This document shows, one piece after another, positions 1 to 8,651 of a stretch of 64,000 nt of DNA (the first letter of the stretch is position 1; each line of letters opens with the position of its first letter). The notes beneath the pieces are model-generated. The model ran no database searches, had not been told where the DNA came from, and worked only from the letters and a program-made list of their open reading frames with translations. The DNA lies in NCBI RefSeq assembly GCF_024171945.1, contig NZ_JAMTCR010000002.1, positions 992,001 through 1,056,000 of the forward strand. The letters are read 5' to 3'. A program made the position numbers and the translations under genes. The DNA is from Actinokineospora globicatena. Its GTDB lineage: Bacteria > Actinomycetota > Actinomycetes > Mycobacteriales > Pseudonocardiaceae.

Positions 1-446
1 TAGGTCTGGCTCCACACGTAGCCGTCGCGCTTGATGACCGCGTGCAGCTTGGTCGACAGCGCGTTCACCACCGAGATGCCGACGCCGTGCAGACCGCCGG
101 AGACCGCGTAGCTGTCGCTGTCGAACTTGCCGCCCGCGTGCAGGACGGTCATGACGACCTCGAGCGCGGACCGCTTCTCCTCCGGGTGCTCCTCGACCGG
201 GATGCCCCGGCCGTCGTCGTCGACTCGGACGCCGCCGTCGGCGAGCAGGGTGACCTCGACCTTGGTCGCGTGGCCCGCCATGGCCTCGTCGACCGAGTTG
301 TCCACGACTTCCCAGATCAGGTGGTGCAGACCGCGTTCCCCGGTGGAGCCGATGTACATACCCGGCCGAAGCCGGACCGCCTCGAGGCCCTTGAGGACCC
401 CGATCGAACCGGCGCCGTACGAGTTCTCCTGCTTGTCAGCTGCCAC
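1..446 (-). CDS. gyrB: DNA gyrase subunit B, N-terminal fragment
   Basis: This is the ATPase subunit of the type II topoisomerase that introduces negative supercoils. Only about the first 148 codons are present; the gene runs off the left edge. The GHKL ATPase motifs are visible: [10 protein letters not shown] (Mg/ATP-binding Asn), DDDGRGIP (G1 box) and GGLHGVG (ATP lid). The start is a GTG at 446 preceded by a GAGGAG ribosome site about ten bases upstream, giving the N-terminus [16 protein letters not shown] minus-strand TACTAT at 532-537 could be its -10 element, but no well-spaced -35 is seen. It follows the DUF721 gene by about 200 bases, the usual dnaA-dnaN-(gnd)-recF-DUF721-gyrB order of actinobacteria. 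Identity is near certain. Confidence 0.97.
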   Translation of the reverse strand, partial: MAADKQENSYGAGSIGVLKGLEAVRLRPGMYIGSTGERGLHHLIWEVVDNSVDEAMAGHATKVEVTLLADGGVRVDDDGRGIPVEEHPEEKRSALEVVMTVLHAGGKFDSDSYAVSGGLHGVGISVVNALSTKLHAVIKRDGYVWSQT

Positions 447-649
447 GTGCCCGGTGTCTCCTCGTGCGTCGGAACGGCTGCGGAGCGGGCGGCGGCCACG
501 TTCTCGGCCGGCCGCGTGCACCCCTCCCGACATAGTACTGGTCGGGTCCCACAGAACGGGGTCAAGGACACCCCTGGCTCGCACACAGAGCCTCGCTTGG
601 GAAGCGGCACGAGGTAGGACGCCAGCAAGACTGTCTCGACCCGCGAGGT

Positions 650-1411
650 TCAGCCGTAGGTGTCTCGTGGTCCACGACCGGAAACGTGCCGCGGGCCGTA
701 GCGCCAACTGGGCGTCGACGGGCCCTGAACCTTCAACCGGGTGACCACGTCGCGGCCGACGCCCGCGGCGATGCCCGCGAGCAGTTGGCGCTGCAGCAGG
801 CGCAGTTGGGTGGCCCACGCGGTGGAGTCGGCCTGCACGGTCAGCTCGCCGTCCTTGATGGCGATCGGCTTGGCGTGCTCGGCGACATCCGCCCCGACCA
901 GTGTGGCCCACCGGCCGAAAACCTGCCCCCCGGCGAGGTTCTCCTGCCACCCGCGTTCCATCGCGATCCGGGATGCGAGCCTGCCCAGCGGCTGGGGGTC
1001 GCGCTCGTCGGCCCCGGAGGAGGACCACCGGCGGCGCTTGCGGGAGCCGGCGCCCGCTGTTCCACGTGGAACAACGCGTTTCGGGTTGTTCTTGGCGGCC
1101 TGCCGGGCGGCGGCCAGCGCGGCTCTGGCAAGATCTGACCCCCGCGGCGGTGACGACGCCCCGCCGCCCACCTCACCCTGCGTCACCCCTGTGGATGGAT
1201 CTTCGGGTTGTCCACCCCCCGATGTGGATGAAGCGCGGCTTTTCCCGGCCGCGAGTCCCCCGGATGGCCGCACGGTGACGGTGTTATCCACACTATCCAC
1301 AGGGTTATCCCCAGATGTGGGGGCGGCAACGGCGCGCTTGGTCACTCGCTGTCGTCGGACCGGCGGGGGCGGTGTCGGCTCCAGCGCACCACCGAACAGG
1401 TCGTCAGACAC
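650..1411 (-). CDS. DUF721 family (DciA-like) protein next to recF
   Basis: A 253-residue protein of the DUF721 family, the family that includes DciA helicase-loading proteins and the actinobacterial gene between recF and gyrB. The conserved domain is the C-terminal third (about residues 145-235, around [18 protein letters not shown] and [15 protein letters not shown] sequence), with [10 protein letters not shown] near the end. The first about 140 residues are disordered and rich in Pro, Gly, Ser and Arg. They are partly dictated by DnaA-box and parS sequences on the [12 protein letters not shown] is encoded by two boxes. The GTG start overlaps the recF stop by 8 bases (GTGTCTGA) behind a GGAGGTG ribosome site, so translation is probably coupled to recF. 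The role in helicase loading is an inference from family members. Confidence 0.85.
   Translation of the reverse strand: MSDDLFGGALEPTPPPPVRRQRVTKRAVAAPTSGDNPVDSVDNTVTVRPSGGLAAGKSRASSTSGGGQPEDPSTGVTQGEVGGGASSPPRGSDLARAALAAARQAAKNNPKRVVPRGTAGAGSRKRRRWSSSGADERDPQPLGRLASRIAMERGWQENLAGGQVFGRWATLVGADVAEHAKPIAIKDGELTVQADSTAWATQLRLLQRQLLAGIAAGVGRDVVTRLKVQGPSTPSWRYGPRHVSGRGPRDTYG
1058..1073. other. parS site inside the DUF721 gene
   Basis: The 16-base sequence TGTTCCACGTGGAACA is a perfect palindrome. It differs from the consensus TGTTTCACGTGAAACA by one symmetrical change in each half. It lies in coding sequence for RVVPRGTAG of the DUF721 protein. Three more parS-like sites occur near 10.3, 10.7 and 11.4 kb, so this is the member on the other side of oriC. 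It is the expected binding site for the ParB encoded at 12346-13320. Confidence 0.82.
1190..1313. other. Intragenic cluster of DnaA boxes
   Basis: Six DnaA-box-like 9-mers lie in 124 bases: TGTGGATGG (1190-1198), TTGTCCACC (1208-1216), TGTGGATGA (1223-1231), TTATCCACA (1284-1292, perfect), CTATCCACA (1293-1301) and TTATCCCCA (1305-1313). The last three are tandem and co-oriented. They sit in the low-complexity N-terminal coding part of the DUF721 gene, about 3.5 kb from the main origin cluster. They may act as an auxiliary DnaA-binding site; this is inferred from sequence only. Confidence 0.65.
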
Positions 1412-2561
1412 GTCGCACCTCCCCGTCCGCCACCGCGTAGCGGGCCCCGGAGAGCTCGCCGGGCACATCCTCCTCCACGGCGGCGGTCACCAGGACCTGT
1501 TCGGCACCGACCGCCACCTCGGCGAGTCGCTGCCGCCTGCGCCGGTCCAACTCGGCGAACACGTCGTCGAGCACCAGCACCGGCTCGCTGCCCTCGTCCT
1601 TGAGCAGCTCGTAGGACGCCAGCCGCAGCGCGAGCGCGAACGACCACGACTCGCCGTGGCTGGCGTACCCCTTCGCGGGTGCCTCGCCGAGCACCAGGTC
1701 GAGCTCGTCGCGTTGCGGTCCGACCAGGGTGACCCCGCGTTCCAACTCGGCGTCCCGGCGCAACGCCATCCGGGCCAGCAGCGCGTCGGTCACCACCTCT
1801 ATATCCGCGCGCTCCCCGTCGGGCTTGCCGTACCCGGGGGGCAGCGTTTCCTCTACCTGCGAGCGGTACGCGATGTGCGCCGGGCGCGACTCAGGCGCGA
1901 CCCCCGCGTACGCGGCCGACACCCGGGGCACCAAGTCCGCGACCAGGTCGAGCCGCGCCGCGAGCAACTGCGCGCCGTGCACCGCGAGGTGGTTGTCCCA
2001 CACGTCGAGCGTCGACACCGCTTCCGGGTCGGCCCGCCGCGCGCGCCGGTTCGCCGCCGCGCTCTTGAGCAGCGCGTTGCGTTGGCGCAGCACCTTCTCG
2101 TAGTCCGCGCGCACCCCGGCGTACCTCGGCGCGCGCAACACCAGCAGGTCGTCGAGGAACCGGCGTCGCTCACCCGGGTCACCCCGGACGAGCGCCAGGT
2201 CTTCCGGCGCGAACAACACAGTGCGCAAGATCCCGAGCACGTCGCGCGTGCGCGGGACCGGGCCGCGGTTGATCCGCGCCCGGTTCGCCTTGCCCGGCGT
2301 GATCTCCAGCTCGACCGTCAACTCGCGGCCGTCGTTGACCACCGCGGTGCGGATGATCGCCCGCGCGCAGCCGAGCCGGACCAGGGGCTGGTCGGACGCG
2401 ACCCGGTGCGAACCGAGGGTGGCGACGTACCCGATCGCCTCGACCAGGTTGGTCTTGCCCTGCCCGTTCGCGCCGACCAGCACCGAGACACCGGCGTCGA
2501 GATCCAGGTCCGCGTGCTGCCACGACCGGAAGTCGCTGACCTGTAAGTGCCTTACCCGCAC
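1404..2561 (-). CDS. recF: DNA replication and repair protein RecF
   Basis: A 385-residue SMC-like ATPase that helps load RecA at single-strand gaps with RecO and RecR. The Walker A motif GANGQGKTN is at residues 30-38, the signature region around [15 protein letters not shown] in the C-terminal half, and Walker [13 protein letters not shown] near 325-337. The length is normal for the family. The start is GTG at 2561 (N-terminus [14 protein letters not shown]); its G is also the last base of the gnd stop codon TAG, so translation is probably coupled. The downstream DUF721 start overlaps its end by 8 bases. It belongs to the dnaN-gnd-recF-DUF721 co-transcribed run. Confidence 0.96.
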   Translation of the reverse strand: MRVRHLQVSDFRSWQHADLDLDAGVSVLVGANGQGKTNLVEAIGYVATLGSHRVASDQPLVRLGCARAIIRTAVVNDGRELTVELEITPGKANRARINRGPVPRTRDVLGILRTVLFAPEDLALVRGDPGERRRFLDDLLVLRAPRYAGVRADYEKVLRQRNALLKSAAANRRARRADPEAVSTLDVWDNHLAVHGAQLLAARLDLVADLVPRVSAAYAGVAPESRPAHIAYRSQVEETLPPGYGKPDGERADIEVVTDALLARMALRRDAELERGVTLVGPQRDELDLVLGEAPAKGYASHGESWSFALALRLASYELLKDEGSEPVLVLDDVFAELDRRRRQRLAEVAVGAEQVLVTAAVEEDVPGELSGARYAVADGEVRRV

Positions 2562-3472
2562 TAGCTCACGTCGCCGGACCCGGAGGTGGGTCCCGCCTTG
2601 TGCACCGCGTGCCCGCCGAACTGGTTGCGCAGCGCCGCGACCGCCTTCATCGCCGGGGAGTCGGACTGCCGCGAGGCGAACCGGGCGAACAGCGCCGCGG
2701 AGATCACCGGCGCGGGCACCGAGTGGTTGATCGCCTCCTCGACGGTCCACCTGCCCTCGCCGGAGTCCTCGACGTACCCGCTGATCTCGGCCAGGCCGGG
2801 GTCCTCTTCCAGCGCCTTGACCAGCAGGTCCAGCAGCCAGGACCGGACGACCGTGCCCCTGGTCCACGCCTTGAGCACCGCGGGCACGTCGGTGACCTCG
2901 TCGGCGGCGTCGAGCAGCTCGAAGCCCTCCGCGTAGGCCTGCATCAGCCCGTACTCGATGCCGTTGTGCACCATCTTCGCGTAGTGCCCGGCGCCGACCT
3001 TGCCCGCGTGCGCGAAGCCCTCCTCGCGCGGACCCTCGGGCCGCAGCGCGTCGAAGATCGGCAGCGCGCGCTCGACGTGGGCCTCGTCGCCGCCGACCAT
3101 CAGGCCGTAGCCGTTCTCCTTGCCCCACACCCCGCCGGACACGCCGACGTCGAGGTAGCCGATCCCCTTGGCGGCCAACAGGTCCGCGTTCACCTTGTCA
3201 TCGGTGTAGCGGGAGTTGCCGCCGTCGATGACCAGGTCGCCCTCGGCCAGCAGGTCACCGAGCTCGGCGACGGTCTGCCTGGTCGGTTCACCCGCGGGCA
3301 CCATCACCCACACGACCCGGGGGGCGGCGAGCTTGCCGACCAGGTCCGCCAGCGACGAGCTGTCGCTGACCTGCGCGTTGCGGTCGTAGCCGACCACTTC
3401 GTGGCCTGCCGCGCGCACCCGCTCGCGCATGTTGAAGCCCATCTTGCCCAGGCCGACGAGTCCCAGCTGCAC
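2561..3472 (-). CDS. gnd: 6-phosphogluconate dehydrogenase, decarboxylating (short NAD-type)
   Basis: This gene encodes a 303-residue cytoplasmic enzyme that oxidises and decarboxylates 6-phosphogluconate to ribulose 5-phosphate. It is the short class (about 300 residues rather than 470), typically NAD-linked. The Rossmann motif [12 protein letters not shown] is at the N-terminus, followed by the substrate motif [12 protein letters not shown], the conserved GVSGGVWG and the catalytic-lysine region [16 protein letters not shown]. Its position between dnaN and recF is typical of streptomycetes and pseudonocardias. The ATG start is 30 bases after dnaN ends, and its stop overlaps the recF start by one base. 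Identity is firm; cofactor preference is inferred from class. Confidence 0.94.
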   Translation of the reverse strand: MQLGLVGLGKMGFNMRERVRAAGHEVVGYDRNAQVSDSSSLADLVGKLAAPRVVWVMVPAGEPTRQTVAELGDLLAEGDLVIDGGNSRYTDDKVNADLLAAKGIGYLDVGVSGGVWGKENGYGLMVGGDEAHVERALPIFDALRPEGPREEGFAHAGKVGAGHYAKMVHNGIEYGLMQAYAEGFELLDAADEVTDVPAVLKAWTRGTVVRSWLLDLLVKALEEDPGLAEISGYVEDSGEGRWTVEEAINHSVPAPVISAALFARFASRQSDSPAMKAVAALRNQFGGHAVHKAGPTSGSGDVS

Positions 3473-3502
3473 GGTTCTTCCTCTCGCTCTGGCTTCTCGC
3501 GA

Positions 3503-4633
3503 TCAGCCCGGGAGACGGACCGGCATCAACAGGTAGAGGTACCCCGGGATGACGCCATCATCGCCGACCGGCTTGATCAGCGCCGGGCGATTGGGCGTGG
3601 TGAACGACAATTCCGCGCGGTCGTTGTGCAGCGCGGCGAGCCCGTCCTGGAGGTAGCCCGGGTTGAACGCGATGGTGACCGGGTCGCCGGTGAAGTCGAC
3701 CTGCAACTCCTCCTCCGCGCTCCCCTCGTCGTCGCCACCGGCCGACAACCGCAGCAGGCCGTCGTCGAACTCGAGCCGGACCTGGGTGCCGCGCTCCGCG
3801 ACGAGCGACACGCGCTTGATCGCCTCGACCAACGGGGGAACGCTGATCACCGCGTTCGACGTCTGCTCGCTCGGCAGCAGTTGGCGGTACCGCGGGAACT
3901 CCGCGTCGAGCAGCCGGCTGGTGGTACGCCTACCCGAACCGGACAGGCCCAAGAGCCCGTCGCCGGAAGACAGCGCCAACTCCACCGTGCGCCCGGAACT
4001 GCCCAGCGCCTTGGCCGCCTCGGCGAGGGTCCGCGCGGGCACGAGCACCGCCGCGTCCTCCACGTCGCCGGACGGCTTCCACTCGAACTCGCGCATCGCG
4101 AGCCGGAACCGGTCGGTGGCCACGAGGGTGAGCTTGTCGCCCGCGATCTCCACCCGGACACCGGTCAGCATCGGCAGCGTGTCGTCCTTGCCCGCCGCGA
4201 CCGCGACCTGGCTGACCGCCTGCCCGAACACCTCGCCCTGCAGCTCGCCCGCGTGCTGCGGCATCGCCGGGAGCGCCGGGTAGTCGTCGACCGGCATGGT
4301 CGGCAGGCTGAACTTCGCGCTGCCGCAGGTGATCGCCACCCGGGCGCCGTCGACCGAGATCTCCACCGGCTGGGCGGGCAACGACTTGGTGATGTCGGCC
4401 AGGAGCCTGCCGGAGACCAGGGTGCGGCCGCCGTCGGCGACCGTGGCCGGGACCTTGACCGTGGCCGACACCTCGTAGTCGAACCCGGACACGGTGAGGC
4501 CGTCTGTGCCTTCGGCGGAACCAGCGTCCAGCAGCACCCCGCCCAGGACGGGGACAGGGGGCCGGGACGGGAGGCTGCGCGCGACCCAGGCGACGGCGTC
4601 GGCGAGGCCGTCGCGTTCGACGCGGATCTTCAT
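3503..4633 (-). CDS. dnaN: DNA polymerase III beta sliding clamp
   Basis: A 376-residue processivity clamp that encircles DNA and tethers the polymerase. The N-terminus [20 protein letters not shown] and the C-terminus [12 protein letters not shown] (the YxMPxR-type end of the clamp) mark the full family length. Three repeated clamp folds are expected; central blocks such as [14 protein letters not shown] and the hydrophobic-pocket segment [15 protein letters not shown] are recognisable. The ATG at 4633 has an AAAGGA ribosome site five bases upstream; upstream in-frame codons extend into origin DNA and are not clamp-like. It lies directly downstream of oriC. Confidence 0.97.
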   Translation of the reverse strand: MKIRVERDGLADAVAWVARSLPSRPPVPVLGGVLLDAGSAEGTDGLTVSGFDYEVSATVKVPATVADGGRTLVSGRLLADITKSLPAQPVEISVDGARVAITCGSAKFSLPTMPVDDYPALPAMPQHAGELQGEVFGQAVSQVAVAAGKDDTLPMLTGVRVEIAGDKLTLVATDRFRLAMREFEWKPSGDVEDAAVLVPARTLAEAAKALGSSGRTVELALSSGDGLLGLSGSGRRTTSRLLDAEFPRYRQLLPSEQTSNAVISVPPLVEAIKRVSLVAERGTQVRLEFDDGLLRLSAGGDDEGSAEEELQVDFTGDPVTIAFNPGYLQDGLAALHNDRAELSFTTPNRPALIKPVGDDGVIPGYLYLLMPVRLPG

Positions 4634-4816
4634 GGGAGTCCTTTCCAGGCCCGACCACCGCACCGCACCCTGTCGTGCCAGGCCGCGCCGTCGAGCTGTC
4701 CACGCTGTAGGGCCCAACCGTAGAGCGTGATCCGGCGACCCGTCATCCGGGGCGGCCCGCTCCCGGCCCCTCCCGACCACCGCGCCGACCGAGCTGTCCC
4801 CAACTTCGGCCATCCC

Positions 4817-4858
4817 CTGTTTCTTCTTTTTTGTTCATCTGGAAGAGAGAAGAAACAG
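4817..4858. repeat. AT-rich inverted repeat in the origin (candidate unwinding region)
   Basis: Arms CTGTTTCTTCT (4817-4827) and AGAAGAAACAG (4848-4858) are perfect 11-base inverted repeats around a T-rich centre. The tract is strongly pyrimidine/purine asymmetric and is by far the most AT-rich stretch of the origin. It lies between the DnaA boxes and dnaN, where the duplex unwinding element sits in Bacillus-type origins. It could instead be a transcription terminator for RNA coming from dnaA. Confidence 0.6.
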
Positions 4859-4861
4859 CAG

Positions 4862-4892
4862 TAGTAGTAAGGGCTGTGGATTGTGTGGATGA
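4862..4892 (+). promoter_or_regulatory. Candidate basal origin unwinding element: DnaA-trios, spacer, two DnaA boxes
   Basis: Reading 5' to 3' the sequence is TAGTAGTAA (4862-4870), a GGGC spacer (4871-4874), then two abutting boxes TGTGGATTG (4875-4883) and TGTGGATGA (4884-4892). This matches the described arrangement of DnaA-trios (three-base repeats with central A), a GC-rich spacer and DnaA boxes, with the melting side facing the AT-rich tract. Function is inferred from the match. Confidence 0.6.
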
Positions 4893-5544
4893 CCGTGGTC
4901 CGCGCAGGTCACACGGTGTGGCGCCCTGTGGAGAACCCAGGGGATGGATCGGTGGACAGTTTGGGGTGTCGGTGGATGGTTTGCCTACTCACCCGTTTGG
5001 TCCACAGGTTGGCCGAGTTGTCCACAGAACCGTCCCCAGATGTGGGTCGAGTTCCCCCCAGGCAACGCCGCGGCCACCCACAGGCTTGTACACAGGTCTA
5101 TCCACGGTTTTCGGTGACGCAGACCACCTGAGTTCGCCCGTTCGAGACCTTTTTGCCGATGTGGACGGAGCCCGCACAGTCCCAGAAAGATCGAGAACCG
5201 CCGGATCCGCCGGGGGTGCGGGCCGGATCCGACCCCTCTGACACCCCGACGTGCGGCCTGACCTGCCGTTCTAGCGGCGGCGGGGCGGGCTTTCCACCAT
5301 GGCAATAAAGACCGCGACCCCGGCTGGACGGCTGAACTTTTATGCGCCTGGGGACTGGGCGGGGTCATGGCCCCGGCGAGCCGAACCGGCGGCGTTCGGG
5401 TGGCCGGATACCCACGGCCGAGACGAACCTACTGCGCGGGGTGCTCACTGCACGAGGCGAGGTGGACGCGGGCGGTCAACACGCGCGCGACGGGGCTGGG
5501 TCGGGCCGGGTGTCCCGACCCTCCGGGAGCCGCGACCGGGCGCG

Positions 5545-5586
5545 CTTTATTGCGCCGGTGGGCAGCCGTGCACCGCCGCAATAAAG
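5545..5586. repeat. Near-perfect inverted repeat just after dnaA
   Basis: The arms 5545-5560 and 5571-5586 match in 15 of 16 positions around a 10-base loop. The outer parts are CTTTATTGC and GCAATAAAG. The structure lies 56 bases downstream of the dnaA stop codon, so it may terminate dnaA transcription before the DnaA boxes, although no U-tract follows on the minus strand. A related pair GCAATAAAG (5302-5310) and CTTTTATGC (5337-5345) occurs 200 bases further into the origin. Confidence 0.5.
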
Positions 5587-5641
5587 AGGTGCGGCGGCCG
5601 GGAACGGGCAGGGGTGTACCCCGGGACTGCCGGGGGTGGGG

Positions 5642-7312
5642 TCAGGCGCGGGCGCGCTGCTTGATGCGGGAGGTCAGCTCCTGCACCTGGTCGTAGATGC
5701 GCCTGCGCTCGGCCATCTCCTTGCGGATCTTCTTGTCCGCGTGCATGACCGTGGTGTGGTCGCGGCCGCCGAAGGTCTGCCCGATCTTGGGCAGCGACAG
5801 GTCGGTCAGCTCGCGGCACAGGTACATCGAGATCTGGCGGGCCTGCGCAAGCGCTTTCGTCTTGCCGGGGCCGCACAGGTCGTCGATCGAGACGCCGAAG
5901 TACTCCGCGGTGACCGCCATGATGGTCGGCGCGCTGATCTCGGGCGCCTGCGAGTCGGGGATCAGGTCGCGCAGCACGATCTCGGCCAGGCCGACGTCGA
6001 CCGGTTGGCGGTTGAGGGAGGCGAACGCGGTGACCCGGATCAGCGCCCCCTCGAGCTCCCGGATGTTCGCCTCGACCCTGGTCGCGATGAACTCCAGTAC
6101 CTCGGCGGGCGCGGCCAACCGGTCTTGGGCGGCCTTCTTGCGCAGGATCGCGATCCGGGTCTCCAGCTCGGGCGGCTGGATGTCGGTGATCAAGCCCCAC
6201 TCGAAGCGGGTGCGCAGCCGGTCCTCCAGGGTCTCCAGCCGCTTGGGCGGCCGGTCGGAGGAGACCACGATCTGCTTGTTCGCGTTGTGCAGCGTGTTGA
6301 AGGTGTGGAAGAACTCCTCCTGGGTGCCTTCCTTGCCCTCCAGGAACTGGATGTCGTCGACCAGCAGCACGTCGATGTCGCGGTAGCGGCGCTGGAACGC
6401 CACCTTCCGGTCGTCGCGCAGCGAGTTGATGAAGTCGTTGGTGAACTCCTCGGTCGAGACGTACCGCACCCGCATGCCGGGGAACAGCCGTTGCGCGTAG
6501 TGGCCGACGGCGTGCAGCAGGTGGGTCTTGCCCAGACCGGACTCGCCCCAGATGAACAGCGGGTTGTACGCCCGCGCGGGGGCCTCGGCGACCGCGACCG
6601 ACGCGGCGTGGGCGAAGCGGTTCGACGCGCCGATCACGAAGGTGTCGAACGTGTACTTCTCGTTGAGCCTGGTCTTGGAGGTCTGCGGCTGCGCGGGCGC
6701 GGTGAACGGCTGGCCGCTGGCGGGCTGACCGGTGAAGGTCGGCCAGATCTCGTGGACGGTGGCGAGCGCGTCGCCCTCCTCGTCCACCTCCTCGCCGTCG
6801 TCGTCGGACTCCGCGTGCTGCGGGTCGAACCCGTTCGCGGGGTCGAAGCCGTTCGGCGCGTCGAACCCGCGGGGCGCGTCGAAGCTGTGCTGCGGGTCGA
6901 ACGTGTCGCTCTGCGCGTCGAGCGCGGCGACGTCCGCGGCCGGGATGGTCAGGGTGTCGCCATCGGCCTCGGCGGTGACCACCGGGGACGGCGACACCAC
7001 AGGCGCGGCCACGACCTGGGTGCTGACCGGCGGCGCGCTCGGGGCGGTCGGCGCGGCGTCGACCTTCACCGCCAGCGACACCACCCGGCCCAACCGGCGC
7101 GACAGCGCGTTGGTGATCGGCTCGCGCAGCGCGCGCTCGATCGCCTCCTTGGCGAAGTCGCTCGGCGCGGAGAGCAGCGCGGTCCCGTCGAGCAGCCCGA
7201 TCGGCCTGGTCATCCGCATCCACGCCCGCTGCGACGGGGACAGAGTCCCGGCGGACAGCTCGCGGACGACCTGCTCCCAGACCACCCCGAGATTCATCTG
7301 GTGCTCCGACAT
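5642..7312 (-). CDS. dnaA: Chromosomal replication initiator DnaA
   Basis: A 556-residue AAA+ initiator that binds DnaA boxes, opens oriC and recruits helicase. Domain I is about residues 1-90. Domain II is a long acidic, Pro/Ala-rich linker (about 90-230) with short FDPx[15 protein letters not shown] repeats near 136-171. Domain III has Walker [10 protein letters not shown] at about 254-262 and Walker B LLVDDIQF near 315. Domain IV carries the DNA-binding signature [15 protein letters not shown] near 514. The ATG at 7312 ([15 protein letters not shown]) has a purine-rich GGAGGGGAG upstream; the second Met at 7297 is an alternative. Two DnaA boxes upstream (7385-7405) suggest autoregulation. 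Confidence 0.97.
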   Translation of the reverse strand: MSEHQMNLGVVWEQVVRELSAGTLSPSQRAWMRMTRPIGLLDGTALLSAPSDFAKEAIERALREPITNALSRRLGRVVSLAVKVDAAPTAPSAPPVSTQVVAAPVVSPSPVVTAEADGDTLTIPAADVAALDAQSDTFDPQHSFDAPRGFDAPNGFDPANGFDPQHAESDDDGEEVDEEGDALATVHEIWPTFTGQPASGQPFTAPAQPQTSKTRLNEKYTFDTFVIGASNRFAHAASVAVAEAPARAYNPLFIWGESGLGKTHLLHAVGHYAQRLFPGMRVRYVSTEEFTNDFINSLRDDRKVAFQRRYRDIDVLLVDDIQFLEGKEGTQEEFFHTFNTLHNANKQIVVSSDRPPKRLETLEDRLRTRFEWGLITDIQPPELETRIAILRKKAAQDRLAAPAEVLEFIATRVEANIRELEGALIRVTAFASLNRQPVDVGLAEIVLRDLIPDSQAPEISAPTIMAVTAEYFGVSIDDLCGPGKTKALAQARQISMYLCRELTDLSLPKIGQTFGGRDHTTVMHADKKIRKEMAERRRIYDQVQELTSRIKQRARA

Positions 7313-7760
7313 CGGCGCCTGCTCCCCTCCCCTCGTCGGCATTGGCGGTAAGGCTGGTCCCGGTGCCTGGCCGTCGTCAAACGGGCATCCACAGGGTTGT
7401 CCACAACTGTGCACGAAAGGTACGGCGGACCCAGGGGACTCCCGCGCCGGGGGGTCAAAGGTACTCACTGGCCCGGTGGCGGCGGCGCGGCAGGGCTCCC
7501 AAACCCGGGCGCGGTCGACGAGGAGCCGCACGGTAACAACGACCGCCGGTGGCCACAAGACACGCCAGGCGCCCAGGTCGGGGGCCCTGTGCGGCCCCCG
7601 GTTTGTTGCCTGGGGGGACCGGTGCGTACCCTCATAAGGTCTCCCGCTTGCGGCGGGCGAGTTCCGTGTGCCCCGCGCGCGGCGACCTTCAGTCCTCGGC
7701 CGCGTACCGGCCGGGGGCGGGCAGACCTGCTAGAGCTGATGAGTACCGGGAGAACGAGCC
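7313..7760. promoter_or_regulatory. dnaA-rpmH divergent promoter region
   Basis: 448 bases without a gene separating the divergent dnaA and rpmH operons. The dnaA side carries two tandem DnaA boxes (listed separately). Near the rpmH side an 8-base-pair hairpin (7579-7586 with 7593-7600) is followed by TTTGTT. A possible plus-strand promoter with TTGTTG (7603-7608) and TACCCT (7627-7632), spaced 18 bases, could drive rpmH. Promoter elements are weak guesses. Confidence 0.5.
7385..7405 (+). promoter_or_regulatory. Two DnaA boxes in the dnaA promoter region
   Basis: GCATCCACA (7385-7393) and TTGTCCACA (7397-7405, perfect actinobacterial consensus) lie 73-93 bases upstream of the dnaA start, in tandem. 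They are suitable for repression of dnaA by its own product, as known in several bacteria. Binding here is inferred. Confidence 0.7.
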
Positions 7761-7898
7761 GTGAGCAAGCGCACCTTCCAGCCGAACAACCGTCGCCGCG
7801 CCAAGACGCACGGTTTCCGCCTGCGCATGCGGACCCGCGCGGGCCGCGCGATCATCGCCGCCCGCCGCCGCCGCGGCCGCGACAAGCTGTCGGCCTGA
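7761..7898 (+). CDS. rpmH: 50S ribosomal protein L34 (bL34)
   Basis: A 45-residue, very basic ribosomal protein of the large subunit. The sequence starts with [19 protein letters not shown] and ends RRGRDKLSA, the canonical bL34 pattern over its whole length. The start codon is GTG with a modest AGAACGAG upstream. It is first in the rpmH-rnpA-yidD-yidC-khpB operon, divergent from dnaA, the standard bacterial origin-flanking arrangement. Confidence 0.97.
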   Translation: MSKRTFQPNNRRRAKTHGFRLRMRTRAGRAIIAARRRRGRDKLSA

Positions 7899-7913
7899 CC
7901 CCACACGGTCGCC

Positions 7914-8327
7914 GTGCTACCCGCGGCCTGCAGGCTGACCAACAGCGCGGACTTCCGGCTGGTGACCAGGCGCGGGCGGCGTGCCGGTCGACCGAGGCTC
8001 GTGGTGCACGCCATCACGGCCGGGGCAGCAACCGAACCCCACGAAGCCGACCCGTCGGCGCCGAGCAGCAGCCCGGCGCCGAGGGTCGGTTTCGTCGTGA
8101 GTAAGGCCGTGGGCAACTCCGTCGTCCGGCACCGGGTGGCGCGCAGGCTGCGGCACGTGGTCGGCGCGCGCATCGGAACTCTGCCCGCGGGCAGCACGTT
8201 GGTGGTGCGTGCCCTGTCCCCTGCGGCAGTGGCGACGAGCGCGGAGCTGGGCCAGGACTTCGACGCCGCGATGCGCAGGCTGCGGCTGGCCGGACCGAGC
8301 AGTGCCGACGATGGCGGTGGGGCGTGA
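7914..8327 (+). CDS. rnpA: Ribonuclease P protein component
   Basis: A 137-residue basic protein subunit of RNase P, which with the catalytic RNA removes tRNA 5' leaders. The family landmarks are the N-terminal [15 protein letters not shown], the [22 protein letters not shown] block (the RNR-type RNA-binding motif) and the C-terminal hydrophobic [14 protein letters not shown]. An insert of about 20 residues ([19 protein letters not shown]) separates the first strand from the core, as in other actinobacteria. The start is GTG, 15 bases after rpmH, and the stop overlaps yidD by 4 bases (GTGA). Confidence 0.95.
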   Translation: MLPAACRLTNSADFRLVTRRGRRAGRPRLVVHAITAGAATEPHEADPSAPSSSPAPRVGFVVSKAVGNSVVRHRVARRLRHVVGARIGTLPAGSTLVVRALSPAAVATSAELGQDFDAAMRRLRLAGPSSADDGGGA

Positions 8328-8647
8328 GTGGAGCGACCGCGGTGGACGACCGCGCTGCCGCCGCGCGCCCGGGACCGGTGGCCAGGGTGCTGCTCGTGCC
8401 GGTGCGGGTGTACCGGCGCTGGATCTCCCCGGTGCTGCCCCCCGCGTGCCGCTTCCACCCGAGCTGCAGCGCCTACGCCGTCGAGGCGCTGACCGTGCAC
8501 GGCGCGCTGCGCGGGTCCTGGCTCGCCGCGCGCCGCCTACTCCGCTGCGGCCCGTGGCACCCCGGTGGCCTCGACCCCGTGCCGCCGAGGAGAACCGAGA
8601 CCGAGTCCGGGCCGAGCCCGGTTGAGCAGACAGTCGCCGAGGAGTAG
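8324..8647 (+). CDS. yidD: Membrane protein insertion efficiency factor YidD
   Basis: A 107-residue member of the YidD family, thought to assist YidC-dependent membrane protein insertion at the inner face of the membrane. The core [27 protein letters not shown] has the conserved cysteines and FxPSCS motif, followed by [24 protein letters not shown]. There are short variable tails at both ends. The GTG start overlaps the rnpA stop, and the yidC ribosome site lies at its stop codon, so the three genes are tightly coupled. Confidence 0.95.
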   Translation: MSGATAVDDRAAAARPGPVARVLLVPVRVYRRWISPVLPPACRFHPSCSAYAVEALTVHGALRGSWLAARRLLRCGPWHPGGLDPVPPRRTETESGPSPVEQTVAEE

Positions 8648-8651
8648 TCCT

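Larger units (their letters stand above)
4634..5641. other. oriC: Chromosomal replication origin oriC (dnaN-dnaA intergenic region)
   Basis: About 1 kb without a gene between dnaA and dnaN. DnaA boxes cluster at 4875-5168: 4875-4883, 4884-4892, 4927-4935 (TGTGGAGAA), 4951-4959, 4998-5006 (TGGTCCACA), 5018-5026 (TTGTCCACA, perfect), 5086-5094 (TTGTACACA), 5098-5106 and 5160-5168 (TGTGGACGG). A weak one lies at 4696-4704. The dnaN-proximal side is AT-rich (4817-4870) and carries a candidate unwinding element. The dnaA-proximal half (5169-5641) is GC-rich apart from short AT-rich GCAATAAAG-type inverted repeats at 5302-5345 and 5545-5586. Location, boxes and AT-rich tract together make the assignment strong. 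Confidence 0.93.

Noticed and set aside
4696..4704. CTGTCCACG near dnaN as a functional DnaA box
   Set aside because: Two mismatches and separation from the cluster make it weak.
2600..4723. A 707-codon plus-strand frame across gnd and dnaN
   Set aside because: It is antisense to two clear housekeeping genes and lacks any recognisable domain.
7579..7611. Terminator in the dnaA-rpmH gap
   Set aside because: A hairpin with TTTGTT exists but no upstream plus-strand transcript is known to need it; kept only as a note in the region entry.
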